NCBI GenBank assembly: GCA_013180625.2
Contig: SNVD02012321.1
Span: 248,001 to 312,000, forward strand
Length of the DNA: 64,000 nucleotides
Reading direction: 5' to 3'
Source: Boswellia sacra
Taxonomy: Eukaryota; Streptophyta; Magnoliopsida; Sapindales; Burseraceae
Part shown: positions 23,756 to 34,122 of the stretch, piece after piece
Numbering within the stretch: position 1 is the stretch's first letter
Layout: each line of letters opens with the position of its first letter
Translations under genes and position numbers: made by a program
Notes under the pieces: generated by a model
The model's input: only the letters and a program-made list of their open reading frames with translations
Databases searched by the model: none
What the model was told of the DNA's origin: nothing

Positions 23756-25255
23756 TTAGAAAGTTAAGTAGGTCAGCAGTATGTGAGGTTTGCTATTAAT
23801 AAGGTCATCAGATCTTTCAATATACTGCCTGCTGCTGGCCTTGTTGCTGCTGTCTAACCCTCTGGCTATTAGCACTTCTCTAGACAATAACCATGGGCCG
23901 GACCAATCCCTGGGCTGTAGCAGTTGTAACTCAGCCCGTATTTCTGGCTTAAGGCCATTAAGGAAGGTGCCCCCCTTTAGTTTAACTCTGGGTTTCCTGG
24001 CATGAATGGCAATTAGGCACTTGTAGTCATACGCTTCTGATGGGTGTCCATTGTCATAGGTGTCCTTTTCTTCACTTAGATCATCACTATCACTCTTGTC
24101 ATCATCCTCTGCGTCATTTCTTGTATCCTTTCCTTTAGCTTTAAGGTATTCTTTTGGAGGCTTTGTTGATATTATAATCTTGTACTTTAATTTCTCTGGA
24201 AAAGGGAATTCTTCCGAGCATTCATATCCAGGACAAAACAGCATGTCTCCATACATTTCCTTGATCCTCTTAGCTCATTTAGCCTGATAATTGGGAATCA
24301 AGTGGTCTTCGAGAGTGATTAGAACTGGTTCGAATTCCTCCTCAGCTGTGCCGTGAAGCGACGATGCAGGAAGTTCAAGCTGCCTCTGATATTCTCTCAC
24401 TGGTCTGCTCGATCTCCAAGCCAGAAAATCCTCAAAATTCGTATGCTCCTGACTCAATCGGAACCTGCTCAGTAGCAGCGCCTTCATCTCCTCCCAGCTG
24501 CGCACCAGACATCGTCGATCTCCCCACTGGAACCAGTCCAGTGCCTCACCGTTGAAACTCATGGCAGCTGCTCCGATCTTCTCTGTCTCCGACAGGCGAT
24601 TCAGAGAGAGACAGTGTTCCGCCTTGAAATCCCTCTCATCGGGATCTCCTCTGTGAAACACCGACATCTCCGTTCGTGGCAATGGTCGAAAACTTCGTGT
24701 GTGATTCTCGCCGGCGTTGAAGCTGCCGTCAATCATCGACATCTCTAACAGTCGACGCCAAACTTCACCACGCCTCTCAGATTCACGATGGATCTCGACT
24801 CCTTCACGGCCGCTTGGATCTCCACTGTCAGAGGTAGGCATCTCGACTCGTCTGGTTCGAATCTCCGCCGTCCATGGGTCGTCGCTTCCATCACCTCCGG
24901 CGATGTATGAAGGCGATCCTCCTCCAAATCCTCCCATCGGCACTTTCTGTTTGGATGTTGATGCCGAGTAGTGAGCACCGATCCCAATTTTGAAGCTGCC
25001 GATGGAGATTGGTAGCACCGGTGTCACTGTTTCAACAGCCTCTGTCGATGATTTTTGCTCAGCTCCCGACGACGAAGCTGTTGTATCTCCCTCGTTAACC
25101 TTCGCCAACCTCTCCAAACACTCCAGTATGGCCGCCACCTTCTGCTCCAGGAATGGAACCCTCGACAGTCCTTCTTTAATCACTCCGATATCTTCCTGAA
25201 ATTGGGTAAGTCTTTCCTCTAACACATCCATTCTTGCTTCCACTACCTTAGCCAT
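23756..25255 (-). pseudogene. Ty3-type gag interrupted by a phospholipase C segment
   Basis: One continuous frame of 499 codons before the terminal stop, broken by a single in-frame TGA at 24275-24277. Residues 1-50 form a coiled-coil-like start (MAKVVEARMDVLEERLTQF). Residues about 195-309 are the retrotransposon gag core, with MSVFHRGDPDE, FNGEALDWFQW and WEEMKALLLSRF. Gag resumes near residue 428 with TFLNGLKPEIRAELQLLQP, which in ordinary gags follows directly after the EEE segment ending at residue 309. Between them sit about 118 residues of PI-PLC. The insertion keeps the gag frame. No zinc knuckle remains. The product would be a capsid-like fusion, ending at the TGA unless it is read through. 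Confidence 0.8.
23973..24328 (-). pseudogene. Captured fragment of phosphoinositide-specific phospholipase C
   Basis: The translation contains PVLITLEDHLIPNYQAK, then after the TGA EEFPFPEKLKYKIIISTKPP, KEYLKAKG, an acidic stretch (DDDKSDSDDLSEE) and AYDYKCLIAIHARKP. In plant PI-PLCs these occur in this order: end of the catalytic X domain (ITLEDH, then IIISTKPP), the acidic X-Y linker and the start of the Y domain (LIAIHAGKP). The catalytic histidines lie upstream in the family and are not included, so no enzyme activity is expected. No intron interrupts the roughly 356 bp, as expected if it came from a spliced mRNA. Breakpoints fall between FE and PV at one end and within a GGGGGG run at the other. 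Confidence 0.85.
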
Positions 25256-25269
25256 TTCAAGATCTTACT

Positions 25270-25281
25270 GCTCTGATACCA
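25270..25281 (-). other. Primer-binding site
   Basis: On the minus strand TGGTATCAGAGC follows the 5' LTR after a few bases. It is complementary to the 3' end of initiator tRNA-Met. Confidence 0.8.
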
Positions 25282-25284
25282 ATT

Positions 25285-25668
25285 TGATAGGATCCTGGTT
25301 TTCTCACTCACACACACACTGAATGCACACACAATTGGATTGACAGAAACTGAAATAGAAAGCTAACTGCACTCCGTTTCTATATTGAAAGAACAAATCA
25401 GAAAAAAATAACAAAGATAGGTAGCTGATTGGCAGGAGATTCGAGAGCCCTGCCTCTCTCCCAAGAGAAAATAATTCTCACTGAGTTACCAAAAATGTTT
25501 TTCCCCCTTCTCTCTCCTTTCCTCCCTCTATATATTCTATTCTCTAACTAACTCTCCAGCTGTAACTAACTCCCCTAGCCCCACAATTTCCAGCACAGCA
25601 TAACAGAATACAACACTCCCCTTCAATTCACAATTCTGCCCCTTCCCTCTCTACTACTTTGTCTATCA
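25285..25668 (-). repeat. 5' LTR of the young element
   Basis: 384 bp and a near-perfect twin of 22959-23343. It contains CA and CT runs and ends CTATCA on the plus strand. Confidence 0.9.
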
Positions 25669-26147
25669 CGATAGCCCACATCCACTATGGAGATCTCATC
25701 AGCAACTTCTAATTAATCATCAACAATCAACAGTACAGCAGATACAGAGAGTACAAGAGCAGAGAAAAAAAAAATGTCTCAAGAGTGTTTACAGGAAAGA
25801 ACCTTTTTCTCTCTACACTCACCAGCTCTCAAGCTTTACTGCAGTTCACAGCCTTTCTGCAGCTCAATTCTACTGTTCCAGGCATTCTGCAGCATTCCAG
25901 CTTCTTCCGGCTGCACTTAAGCTCTCTCAGCTATGGCAGCCACTCTGCAGCATAATTCTGCAACTTTTACAGCATGAGCTTTTTTACTCTCTCCGGTCCT
26001 ACAGCATGAGCTTCTCTATTATAAGCTCCCAGCATGAACCTCTCTCTAAGCTCCCAGCCTAAGCTTCTCTCAGAGCTTTCAATTTTCTCTACAAAATGAA
26101 GAAACAATTCTGCAGCATGAGGACAGCCCCTTAATAGACAACCACTT
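25669..26147. other. Pyrimidine-rich repeat sequence, no gene
   Basis: Continues the older sequence interrupted by the young element. From 25850 to 26120 it holds irregular copies of cagcatgagcttctc-like units. No coding frame. Confidence 0.35.
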
Positions 26148-26373
26148 TTTTTTTCTTTTTTTTTTTTTAACCGAGGTGCACCACAACTAATCCTCGGAGA
26201 AGACTAACGCAACCACAACCCACTATCACGATCTCCTACTTAAATAATGGGGAAGGCCATTGTAGGGAGTCGAACCTAGGACTTTATCGTGGTCTGCCTT
26301 ACCAACTCCTTCCTAGGTCACCCTTACCACTTGAACTAATCCATTGTGGGTTTTTATACATAAATTTACCGCT
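26148..26373 (-). mobile_element. tRNA-derived SINE, full-length relative
   Basis: Minus strand: an A-box-like tagttcaagtggtaagg, a B-box GGTTCGACTCC, then about 100 bp of body and a terminal A-rich tract (T-rich at 26148-26172 on the plus strand). An 11-bp duplication gacaaccactt flanks it at 26137-26147 and 26374-26384. The head and box region is shared with 11490-11624, which lacks the distal body. Confidence 0.75.
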
Positions 26374-26501
26374 GACAACCACTTACTAAGTTCTAGAGTA
26401 AGATGCAATATACTTAATTGCATTTCTGGGACATCCCAATCACTAGTGTTTCCTCCACTCATCTTGCTTTTGTTTATGACCACAAGAAATGAGAGCACAA
26501 C

Positions 26502-29320
26502 TGTAACACACCATATCCTATTACGGATATGAATGTAAATATAAGCACTCACATAAGAGAAAAAAACAGTGGTGACTGAACAATCTTACACAGCAATTGT
26601 GAAAATTTCACTCTTTATACTAAAATAAGCATCCAAAAAGTACAAAGTTCTTATAATGTCAACGACCTATAACAAAACTATTTACAATAGTGAGTCCTAA
26701 AAAAAATTTCATGATTTACACCAAATAATCCAGAGTGTTGCAGCAGTATAGTGGTTGGCAAAAGAACTCTGATGTCGTTATGTCAAAATCCTTCTTATAT
26801 AGTCAACTAACGCTCACCTGAGGCACACAAAAGATTTAATGAGTACAACACTAAGTAAGTAGCTAAATATAGAAGTCAGTATGAAAACAAACGGATGGAT
26901 CATATAAACGTAATGCACAACCCCTTTCTTGTTCAACAAGTAATCTTTTTTGTTTTTGCAAGTCATTCAAATAGTGACAAAGCTCATCGGTCGCACACTG
27001 GCGCGGATCACTTGGCACAACTGTGCCAAGTTTCTATCCTGCAAGCATTTTCAACAAAAGGATTGGCGCTCTTGCGCTACCTAGGTCGTGCTATGGTGCC
27101 AATCCTCCGCCTCAGCACGATTTGCATCATGGAGCTTGCGCTCCTGTGCAACTTCCTTGGCGCTCTTGCGTCGATTAGGTTTATAGGCAATACACTTAGG
27201 CCCATTTTCTCTGTTTTACCCTCACATACATTTTGATTAATATACACCATTCCTGCTTTACACAACATCAATACATATAAAAACCCACTTTGCACACGTA
27301 TACACATACATCACATTTCCATTCGCAAACGTACACACACATATATTACTTCTAATTCACTTTTGCCTGACAGAGCTTTGAGGATACGTACATCACACAC
27401 ATAATCATAAATTGGGTGGACACTTTCACAACCCAACCCATATGCATATGCTAGCATTTATTAGCTTCGGGAGGACACTTCCACAACCCAACCCTGAATG
27501 CATTCATTAGCTTCGGCCGGACACTTCCGCAACCTAACGCATATGCATTTGCTAGCTTTGGACAGACATTTCCACAACCCAACCCAAGCATGAATTATAA
27601 CACAAACATTTAAGTGTTTTCCCCATAGTTTGGCATGTAATTGCCCATTTCATAATATATCACATTTTATCACCTACACATATGAGTGTACAAGACCATA
27701 CACCCCTCATGGCATTTTCATACACATTTCATTTCATAGGTATTCATTTATCATGGCATTTCACATTATGGCTCACAAACACATAGCCATAATCACAATG
27801 GGTATAAGTCACACTCAATTCAAACATCGCCCCAACACACATATAAAGGAGAAACCACAGATTATAGCATTTCCAAATAATTTCATCCATAATAGCCATA
27901 GTCATAACGAAATCAACACAACTTGTAATTCACACAAAATCAATTATGCTTAGAAGTTATTTAGTTACTTATCTGATTACTTTATTCTTGAACCTTGGTG
28001 TCCACCTAGAAATCATTAAACCTCTTATAAGTTAGCAACCCTTCAACCATCCAATAACATCATTTATTCAACAATATCACACACATTGGTTGGATAATTA
28101 TAATAAGAGGTTATTTATTTCCAATCCTCACCTAACTTCATAGGACTCTAGCAAACACCTATATTATATTTCATGAATTCTATTGAGTCAACACAAGGTC
28201 ATATAACCCTTAGAACTCTTCATATAATCCAAACATAAAATTTTGTTTGCAGGTCCTTCAACTAAGCAACACTACTTTGAAGAATTTTATAAAATTTATT
28301 GTTAATCAAATCATTACCAAGCTTTTCAGTCTAAAGCTAGACACATATAAAAGTCATTTTACCAAAAATCATGAATTTCTAATAAGTCTAACGCAGTCAA
28401 AAACAATTTAGCTCATTTGCTCTGTTCCAGAAGTTAAAATTGTCAGTTTCGTAACCACCATTTTGAAAAATCATATCAATTCATGCAAAATTCTAAAAAC
28501 TTTGAACATTTTCAATTAAACAGGTAATATACTCAAGATTTTGTACTTCAAAAACCAGAATTTTTCATGAAGGATTGACCTTTCAACTGAAAACCGTTTC
28601 CCATTCTCTGTTTCAAAACAGGGGAGATTAAAATCCAGTGCAGCAGATTCGAAAATTCACCATAAATTCCTTACTTCGAATTTTTGGGTGTTTCAAAATT
28701 CTATAAACTCCTAAACATGTCTAGTTTCACATATAAAAATTTTAGAACTGAACAATAACCCTAGAATTTTAGAGAAATTTCGTACTCCCTACTGCTCAGT
28801 ATAACTGCCCTGCTGAATACTAACTCAATCATCATCTATGACCTTCCTATCTCATCCAACCTACCAGAATCATGTATAGTCTACCAAAATTTGTGATTTC
28901 TATCATGTCACATGTTACATATAACATAAACACATAATTAATTATAATTTATTCTAACATCTCCTCATAAATTTCATGACTAAGCATGAGAAGAAGAAGA
29001 AGAACATAATTCTCACCTTGTATCCCTTCAAACTTCCTTAAATTCCTTGATTCCTCGCAAGTGAAGAGGATCAAAGGGAGAGAAAGAGAGGGCTAGGACG
29101 TTTTTGTGAAGACAAGGAAGAAATAAAATTCTAGAGTCTCCCACACAATATATTGATAAGGATTAAAGTGAAATTCCATTTAGCCCTCCATTTTGCAACT
29201 TTTACAAATTCACCCTATAACAATATATGAATTACTTTGTTACCCATACAAATACAAGCAAGTAATAATTTACATGCTTGGAAACATGGTACGTGCAATT
29301 CCACTTACCAGGCTGTTACA
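26502..29320 (-). mobile_element. Giant solo LTR, family B (copy 2, inverted)
   Basis: 2819 bp that begin TGTAACAGCC and end TGGTGTGTTACA on the minus strand, with flanks acaac (26497-26501) and acaat (29321-29325). It shares with 14243-17719 the ends, the gcgctcttgcgc-type segment (27060-27180) and the aacccaaccc minisatellite (27410-27600). The latter has four units here against three there. It has no coding capacity. The ORFs at 26895-27307 and 27630-27953 lie in repeats and are not credible genes. Confidence 0.6.
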
Positions 29321-29325
29321 ACAAT

Positions 29326-30900
29326 GGAAGGTAGTCATCCTCCATTATAAGATGTCCACAACTTAGCACTAACAAGTGAAACTATTCCAGCCACTATCAT
29401 ATAAAAATACAAAGATAATTCTATCTTAAATATATGTACAGTAATCTGGAACAGTACTGTGGACAATGTTCGGAATTGTGCTATGAAGAGTTGTGCTGGG
29501 GCGTAACCTTTTTGCCTCAAATTGAGATTTCCTACCTCCGCTACGTTAGTATGATAATTGAATTTTACCTCCTCTTAAAGCATCTATTGATTTATTGTAA
29601 ATTTGTATAATTTTTGTACGCAGGTCTAATGCGTATTTCGGGCAGGACAAAGAAATCCTGATGTGGATACTCAATTATTTGATGCAACCAAAGCAGGGCT
29701 CTTGACCCACTTAATGGGTGACGTCGGTCACATGAATGTAGTCTATCACAACTATAATTGGTCTATAAATCCTTGACCATCTGTCTGGTGGAAATGTATG
29801 GAAATATAGGGAAGAGAAAAGAATACATAGCGCTTTTGTTGGGTAGGATGATTTAATTTGCATATAAAGATCTTGAAAGGTAACACTTGGAAGCCCTGAG
29901 TAGAGCATTTTGAAATGGAAGATAGAATAGTTAAGAGTGATTTAAAGGCAAAAAAGAACAGTTTCTTATGCTTTTCTCCTTCTCATTCAATTCTTTTAAT
30001 TAGGTATCTTGTCATTCATCATAACATGAGTTGAACATTCGAATCCCACGGACCATGTGAAGGCTCGATAAACTGGGTATTTCACTGCTTTCTGTACCTA
30101 TTTTGATTACCATTTTGAATTATGACTTGTGACTATCTCTGACTGAAGAATATTTTGACATATATAAATTAATATGACATAATATAAGTGAAAAATGTGT
30201 GTGTGTGTGTGTGTATTTAAAGAACAACTGAAATGGCAACCAAATAGGATCATATTATCACATAGACAAACTTCTCAATGGTGATGGTACTTTAGAGCTT
30301 GCGAGTATGTAGAGTTTGCTTAGAATGAATGGGGCAGGATGGATCACCACTAATGTTAACGGATGTATTTGTACCATGATTTTCTTTGGAGACACAAAAG
30401 AAATCTCTCTGCAGTCCCTTGTCCACAGTGGAGTATTTGGATCACCCTTGGCATATCTCCAACGCCACTCTATGGCATTTACTCTGGTAAGTGTTCTACC
30501 ATATGGGCCTACACCTTCCTTCTTAGGCTTCATTGTGGTTAAGGTATCTTATGGGCCTTTTTTAGATCACTCTTTGGGCGTTAGTAGGCTTCTCGAGTTC
30601 CTTCATTAAGCTCAAATTAAGTAATAACAATTAGTTTATATAAATAAGTTTGCATACGTAGAATCATCATTCTGTGTTGAATTATAATATAAGGATAATT
30701 AAAGAAAATAGCCAATCAGTAAGTAAAATCAAGGCATAAGCATCACGAATGACAAATTGCACACAAAAACACCAAAGAAACAATAGAAGTCAAAATGGAC
30801 TTTCGTTGATAGGGAAGCAGCAGATTTCACTATGTCATAATCAACAATTATAAGGTAACTCACAAGAACAAAACCAGGAGAACCCCAGATCAGAAAACCT
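29326..30900. other. Intergenic with overlapping unexplained ORFs
   Basis: No recognised gene. Positions 30258-30533 (minus, 91 residues, with EWRWRYAKGDPNTPLWTRDC) and 30316-30609 (plus, 97 residues) overlap. The minus-strand frame has a protein-like composition but matches no family I can name. A GT microsatellite lies near 30199-30216. Confidence 0.35.
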
Positions 30901-31188
30901 TGATTTCACAGTAAATGATACGTATGAAGGCAAGGAAAAAAGTAATTACCCATAGCAGCAAACATCATTTTACATGCCAAAAAGAAAATAATGAGTTCGA
31001 TAGAGTGGAGGCATGTGCCTTAAGGATGAGAAAATTGCCTTAAGGATGAGAAAATTCTAAGTATGGGAATGGTGATGGCAATGTCGTCCCCTCCTCGGAA
31101 CGTATTGGGATCTATGGATCTTTCGATTAAGAACCTATCCCTAAAAAAAATAAAAAGGAGTTTTCCTCGAAATTTTTAATTGTTTAAC

Positions 31189-31227
<39 letters not shown>

Positions 31228-31512
31228 TGTATGTACGTATGTCTGTATGTATGGTTTGTCTTAAAAAATCAACCACTAAAAGGGCTAGCACCTTGCATGG
31301 GTGAGAATTGTACCATCTCTTTCCTAAATACAAGCATTATTTAAGATTTAAAAACATTATAGGCCCATAAATTAATTTTATAAATTACCGAAAATAATAT
31401 ATATAGCAAATTGAATTAATTCTATATAAAGACTGACAACGACCATATACAAATATAAAATAAAAAGACTAAAAATTAAAAAAAATAAACCTACATAAGC
31501 ATATGTTTATGG

Positions 31513-32277
31513 CAGTGGCGGACCCAAGAATTTATGAGAGAGGGGGCACCCTAAATATTTCAACATTTATAATTTACTTGATAAAACTTAATGTAAGAGA
31601 ATTTATCAAAAAAAATAATAAAAGTATATAAAGATAGGAGGACATTAAAATTATAACGGTTTAAAATTATAATTTATAAATAGTGTTAATTTTTTTTTTA
31701 AGCTTGATGCCAACAAAATAAAGTAGATTTTCTTTCAAAATTATTCTTTGTAATTGTTTGAAGAAGATTATTTTATAATATATTATGTTTTGTTCAAAAA
31801 GACTACAAATAAATGACATAAAATAAAAATATCTCACACATAATTTTTAATGATATTTAATTTTATTAAAATTATAGAAAAAGATTTAGCTATTATTTTC
31901 CATCAAGATTTTCAAATTTATACTCTTCTTGTAACAATTAATTAATTTTTTAAGACTATAAAAGAAAACATAAAGAGGAACATATAATTTAAGTCAAACT
32001 AAATAAATAAGAAATAAAAAAATCTAAAATTATTAAATGAATAAAAATAGTAAAAATTAATTAAATTATTATATAAACTTATATTGTTGTTTGGATTGAA
32101 GTCTTTTATATGTAAAAGAGTTGACAAAATGAAAAGATAATGTATAACTTGAAATTCATTAAGTTTTTTAGAAAAATGGTATAAAAGTGACTATATAAAA
32201 TAAAGGGACTAGGATAAAATTTTCAAATTTTAGAAGGGGTTCATGCCCCCATGGGTCCCTATGTAGGCCCGCCACTG
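31513..32277. mobile_element. hAT-like non-autonomous element (CAGTGGCGG ends)
   Basis: The termini are CAGTGGCGGACCC and GGCCCGCCACTG. Flanking 8-bp copies gtttatgg (31505-31512) and gtatatgg (32278-32285) match at seven of eight bases. The paralogous site near 2325-2340 lacks the element, confirming the boundaries. The interior is very AT-rich and non-coding. Confidence 0.7.
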
Positions 32278-32623
32278 GTATATGGTATTAAATTGAGTGT
32301 GTGGACAGGTATTAAACTTTAAATTCAAATAAGTAATATTATGAGAATAAAGTGTTTAGAGTGTTTTTGGGCTTAATCTACTCCACAATTAAAAATTTGT
32401 TCAAAAAAAGCAATTAAAAAAATGGTAGAAGAGCTTGAAAGTACTGGAACCAAATTTCCAGGTTAGCAACTTGCGAAAACAACATAGTCTAAGCACAGGG
32501 GTTCTAAGAAAATACAGCCTGATTTATACTACACATGTAGGTCCAAGCTATTATAACTTATAGTATTTGCTTTCAATCGTTGCAAAATCTGGTGGATGCA
32601 AGTACTAAGATTTTCATAACTTT

Positions 32624-33488
32624 GGGTGTAATCGGTTGCAAGAAAGGAAAGGTGGAAGGAAAGGAAAATTTGCAGGAAAGGATTGGGTTTGGGAAATGTT
32701 TTTCTTTTTTTGGTTCAACATTAGAATTATGGATGGAAAGGAATCACTCATAAATTAATTAGACATAATTGCCCTTAATATTAAAATATATGATATCCAT
32801 TATTAAATAAAAATTGAGAAAAAATAAATAATTACTTATTAGGTTAATATTATATATCAAACTAATATAAAATTTTTAAAAAGCATATTAAATTACAATA
32901 CAATTTTATCAAATAAATCTATTACTTATTAAATAATACTAGCACAAATTTATGTTGATATTATTTATTTATTAAATAGTTAAAGTTTGCTTTTTTAATG
33001 TATTATTATTGTATAATAGTAAAATATTGTTATATTAATTTATATTTTTAAATAGTTAATTACATAAATTATTTTATTATAAATTATAAAATTGCAAATT
33101 ACCAGCTGACCAATGCTCTCCAGCATGCGGATATGTCGGCAACATTGCTAGAAACAAATTTTTCAATTTTTTGCATCTTTTTAAATTTTGAAAAATTTAA
33201 ATTTTGCAATTTTTATTTTTAAATTAATGAATTATGTTTATAATTATTTTGTTAATGATTTTAAAATAATTTAAATAATTATTTGAATAAGGTTAGCTTT
33301 GGACGCAAACAAAATATACAAGATGAAATTAGTAATTTAATGTACTATTCCTAAGAAAACCAAAGTAGGAAGTGAAAAAATGATTGCTAAAACTAAATAA
33401 TCCTAATTCCTAATAAAACTTTTTTTTCTTAATCAAAAACTTTAACTAAACAACAAACTCTTCACTGTTAATCAAACTGAACAGGGCC
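32624..33488. mobile_element. AT-rich insertion, likely MITE or degraded element
   Basis: Starts gggtgtaatcggttgc and ends caaactgaacagggcc, weakly inverted. It is absent from the paralogous position near 2700. A target duplication could not be resolved because the site is an A/T homopolymer. Confidence 0.4.
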
Positions 33489-34122
33489 TTGTTTATTAAA
33501 AAAAAAAAAAAAGGAGAGAGAACTCAGAGAAAGGAATGCTTCAATTAAAAGATGTTCTCTACATACATTAAGATTTTCTATGCTCTAGTAGAGCAAAAAT
33601 GAATGTGACCAGAAAATGGTTGAGAACTATCTTGTTATTTGATATTACCTTTTTGGACAAAAATATTAATAAAATGAATAAACAAAATATTATTTTCAAT
33701 TTTTAAAAAATGATTTTTTAGATTATTAATTATTATCTGAAAAATAGTTTTCAAAATGAATCTAACTTGAGAATTAATTTCGTTAAAGTTGGGCTATATA
33801 TGCACAGTAGAAATACTCATAATCATCATGCATACACCAATTATTTAAAATTGAAAGATTAAATAAATTGTTATCCAGCATGTTTTCATAATTTTGATGA
33901 AAAGTACATATAATTAATAAAACAATTTTTTTTAGTCAAACCTTGAAGGAATGAGATAAATTTGTTGAAAATAAAAAAGAATGAATTAATAAAACTATTA
34001 TACATTACTAATATTACAAATTAAATCCTTTGAAACCTTAGTTGTAAACTTGGCCCTTCAGAAGGACCAGATAAAATACTTTCTTGTTACACCCAAGATG
34101 ATGCAGAAAAAATCAGTGTTTA

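Larger units (their letters stand above)
22959..25668 (-). mobile_element. Young non-autonomous LTR retrotransposon carrying a phospholipase C fragment
   Basis: A 2.7-kb element with two LTRs (22959-23343 and 25285-25668), read on the minus strand. It has a tRNA-Met primer-binding site at 25270-25281 and a purine tract at 23344-23356. The flanks are cgatt (22954-22958) and cgata (25669-25673), a 4-of-5-bp duplication. Inside is a Ty3-type gag frame but no protease, reverse transcriptase or integrase, so it must be mobilised in trans. The gag frame is interrupted by a host PI-PLC segment (23973-24328). The LTRs differ only by one T in a homopolymer, which points to very recent insertion. Confidence 0.85.
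30901..34117. other. Duplicated receptor-kinase 3' flank with insertions
   Basis: Paralogous to about 940-3330, sharing for instance ggcaatgtcgtcc and gatgttctctacat-type blocks. It is interrupted by the hAT element 31513-32277 and the insertion 32624-33488, both absent from the other copy. An AT run with a short gtat repeat lies at 31192-31255. No gene. Confidence 0.6.

Noticed and set aside
24364..25199. Plus-strand ORFs opposite gag
   Set aside because: Shadows of the real minus-strand gag frame, which has motif support.
26259..26271. Possible tRNA gene suggested by a B-box
   Set aside because: No cloverleaf can be drawn; the A-rich tail and target duplications identify a SINE.
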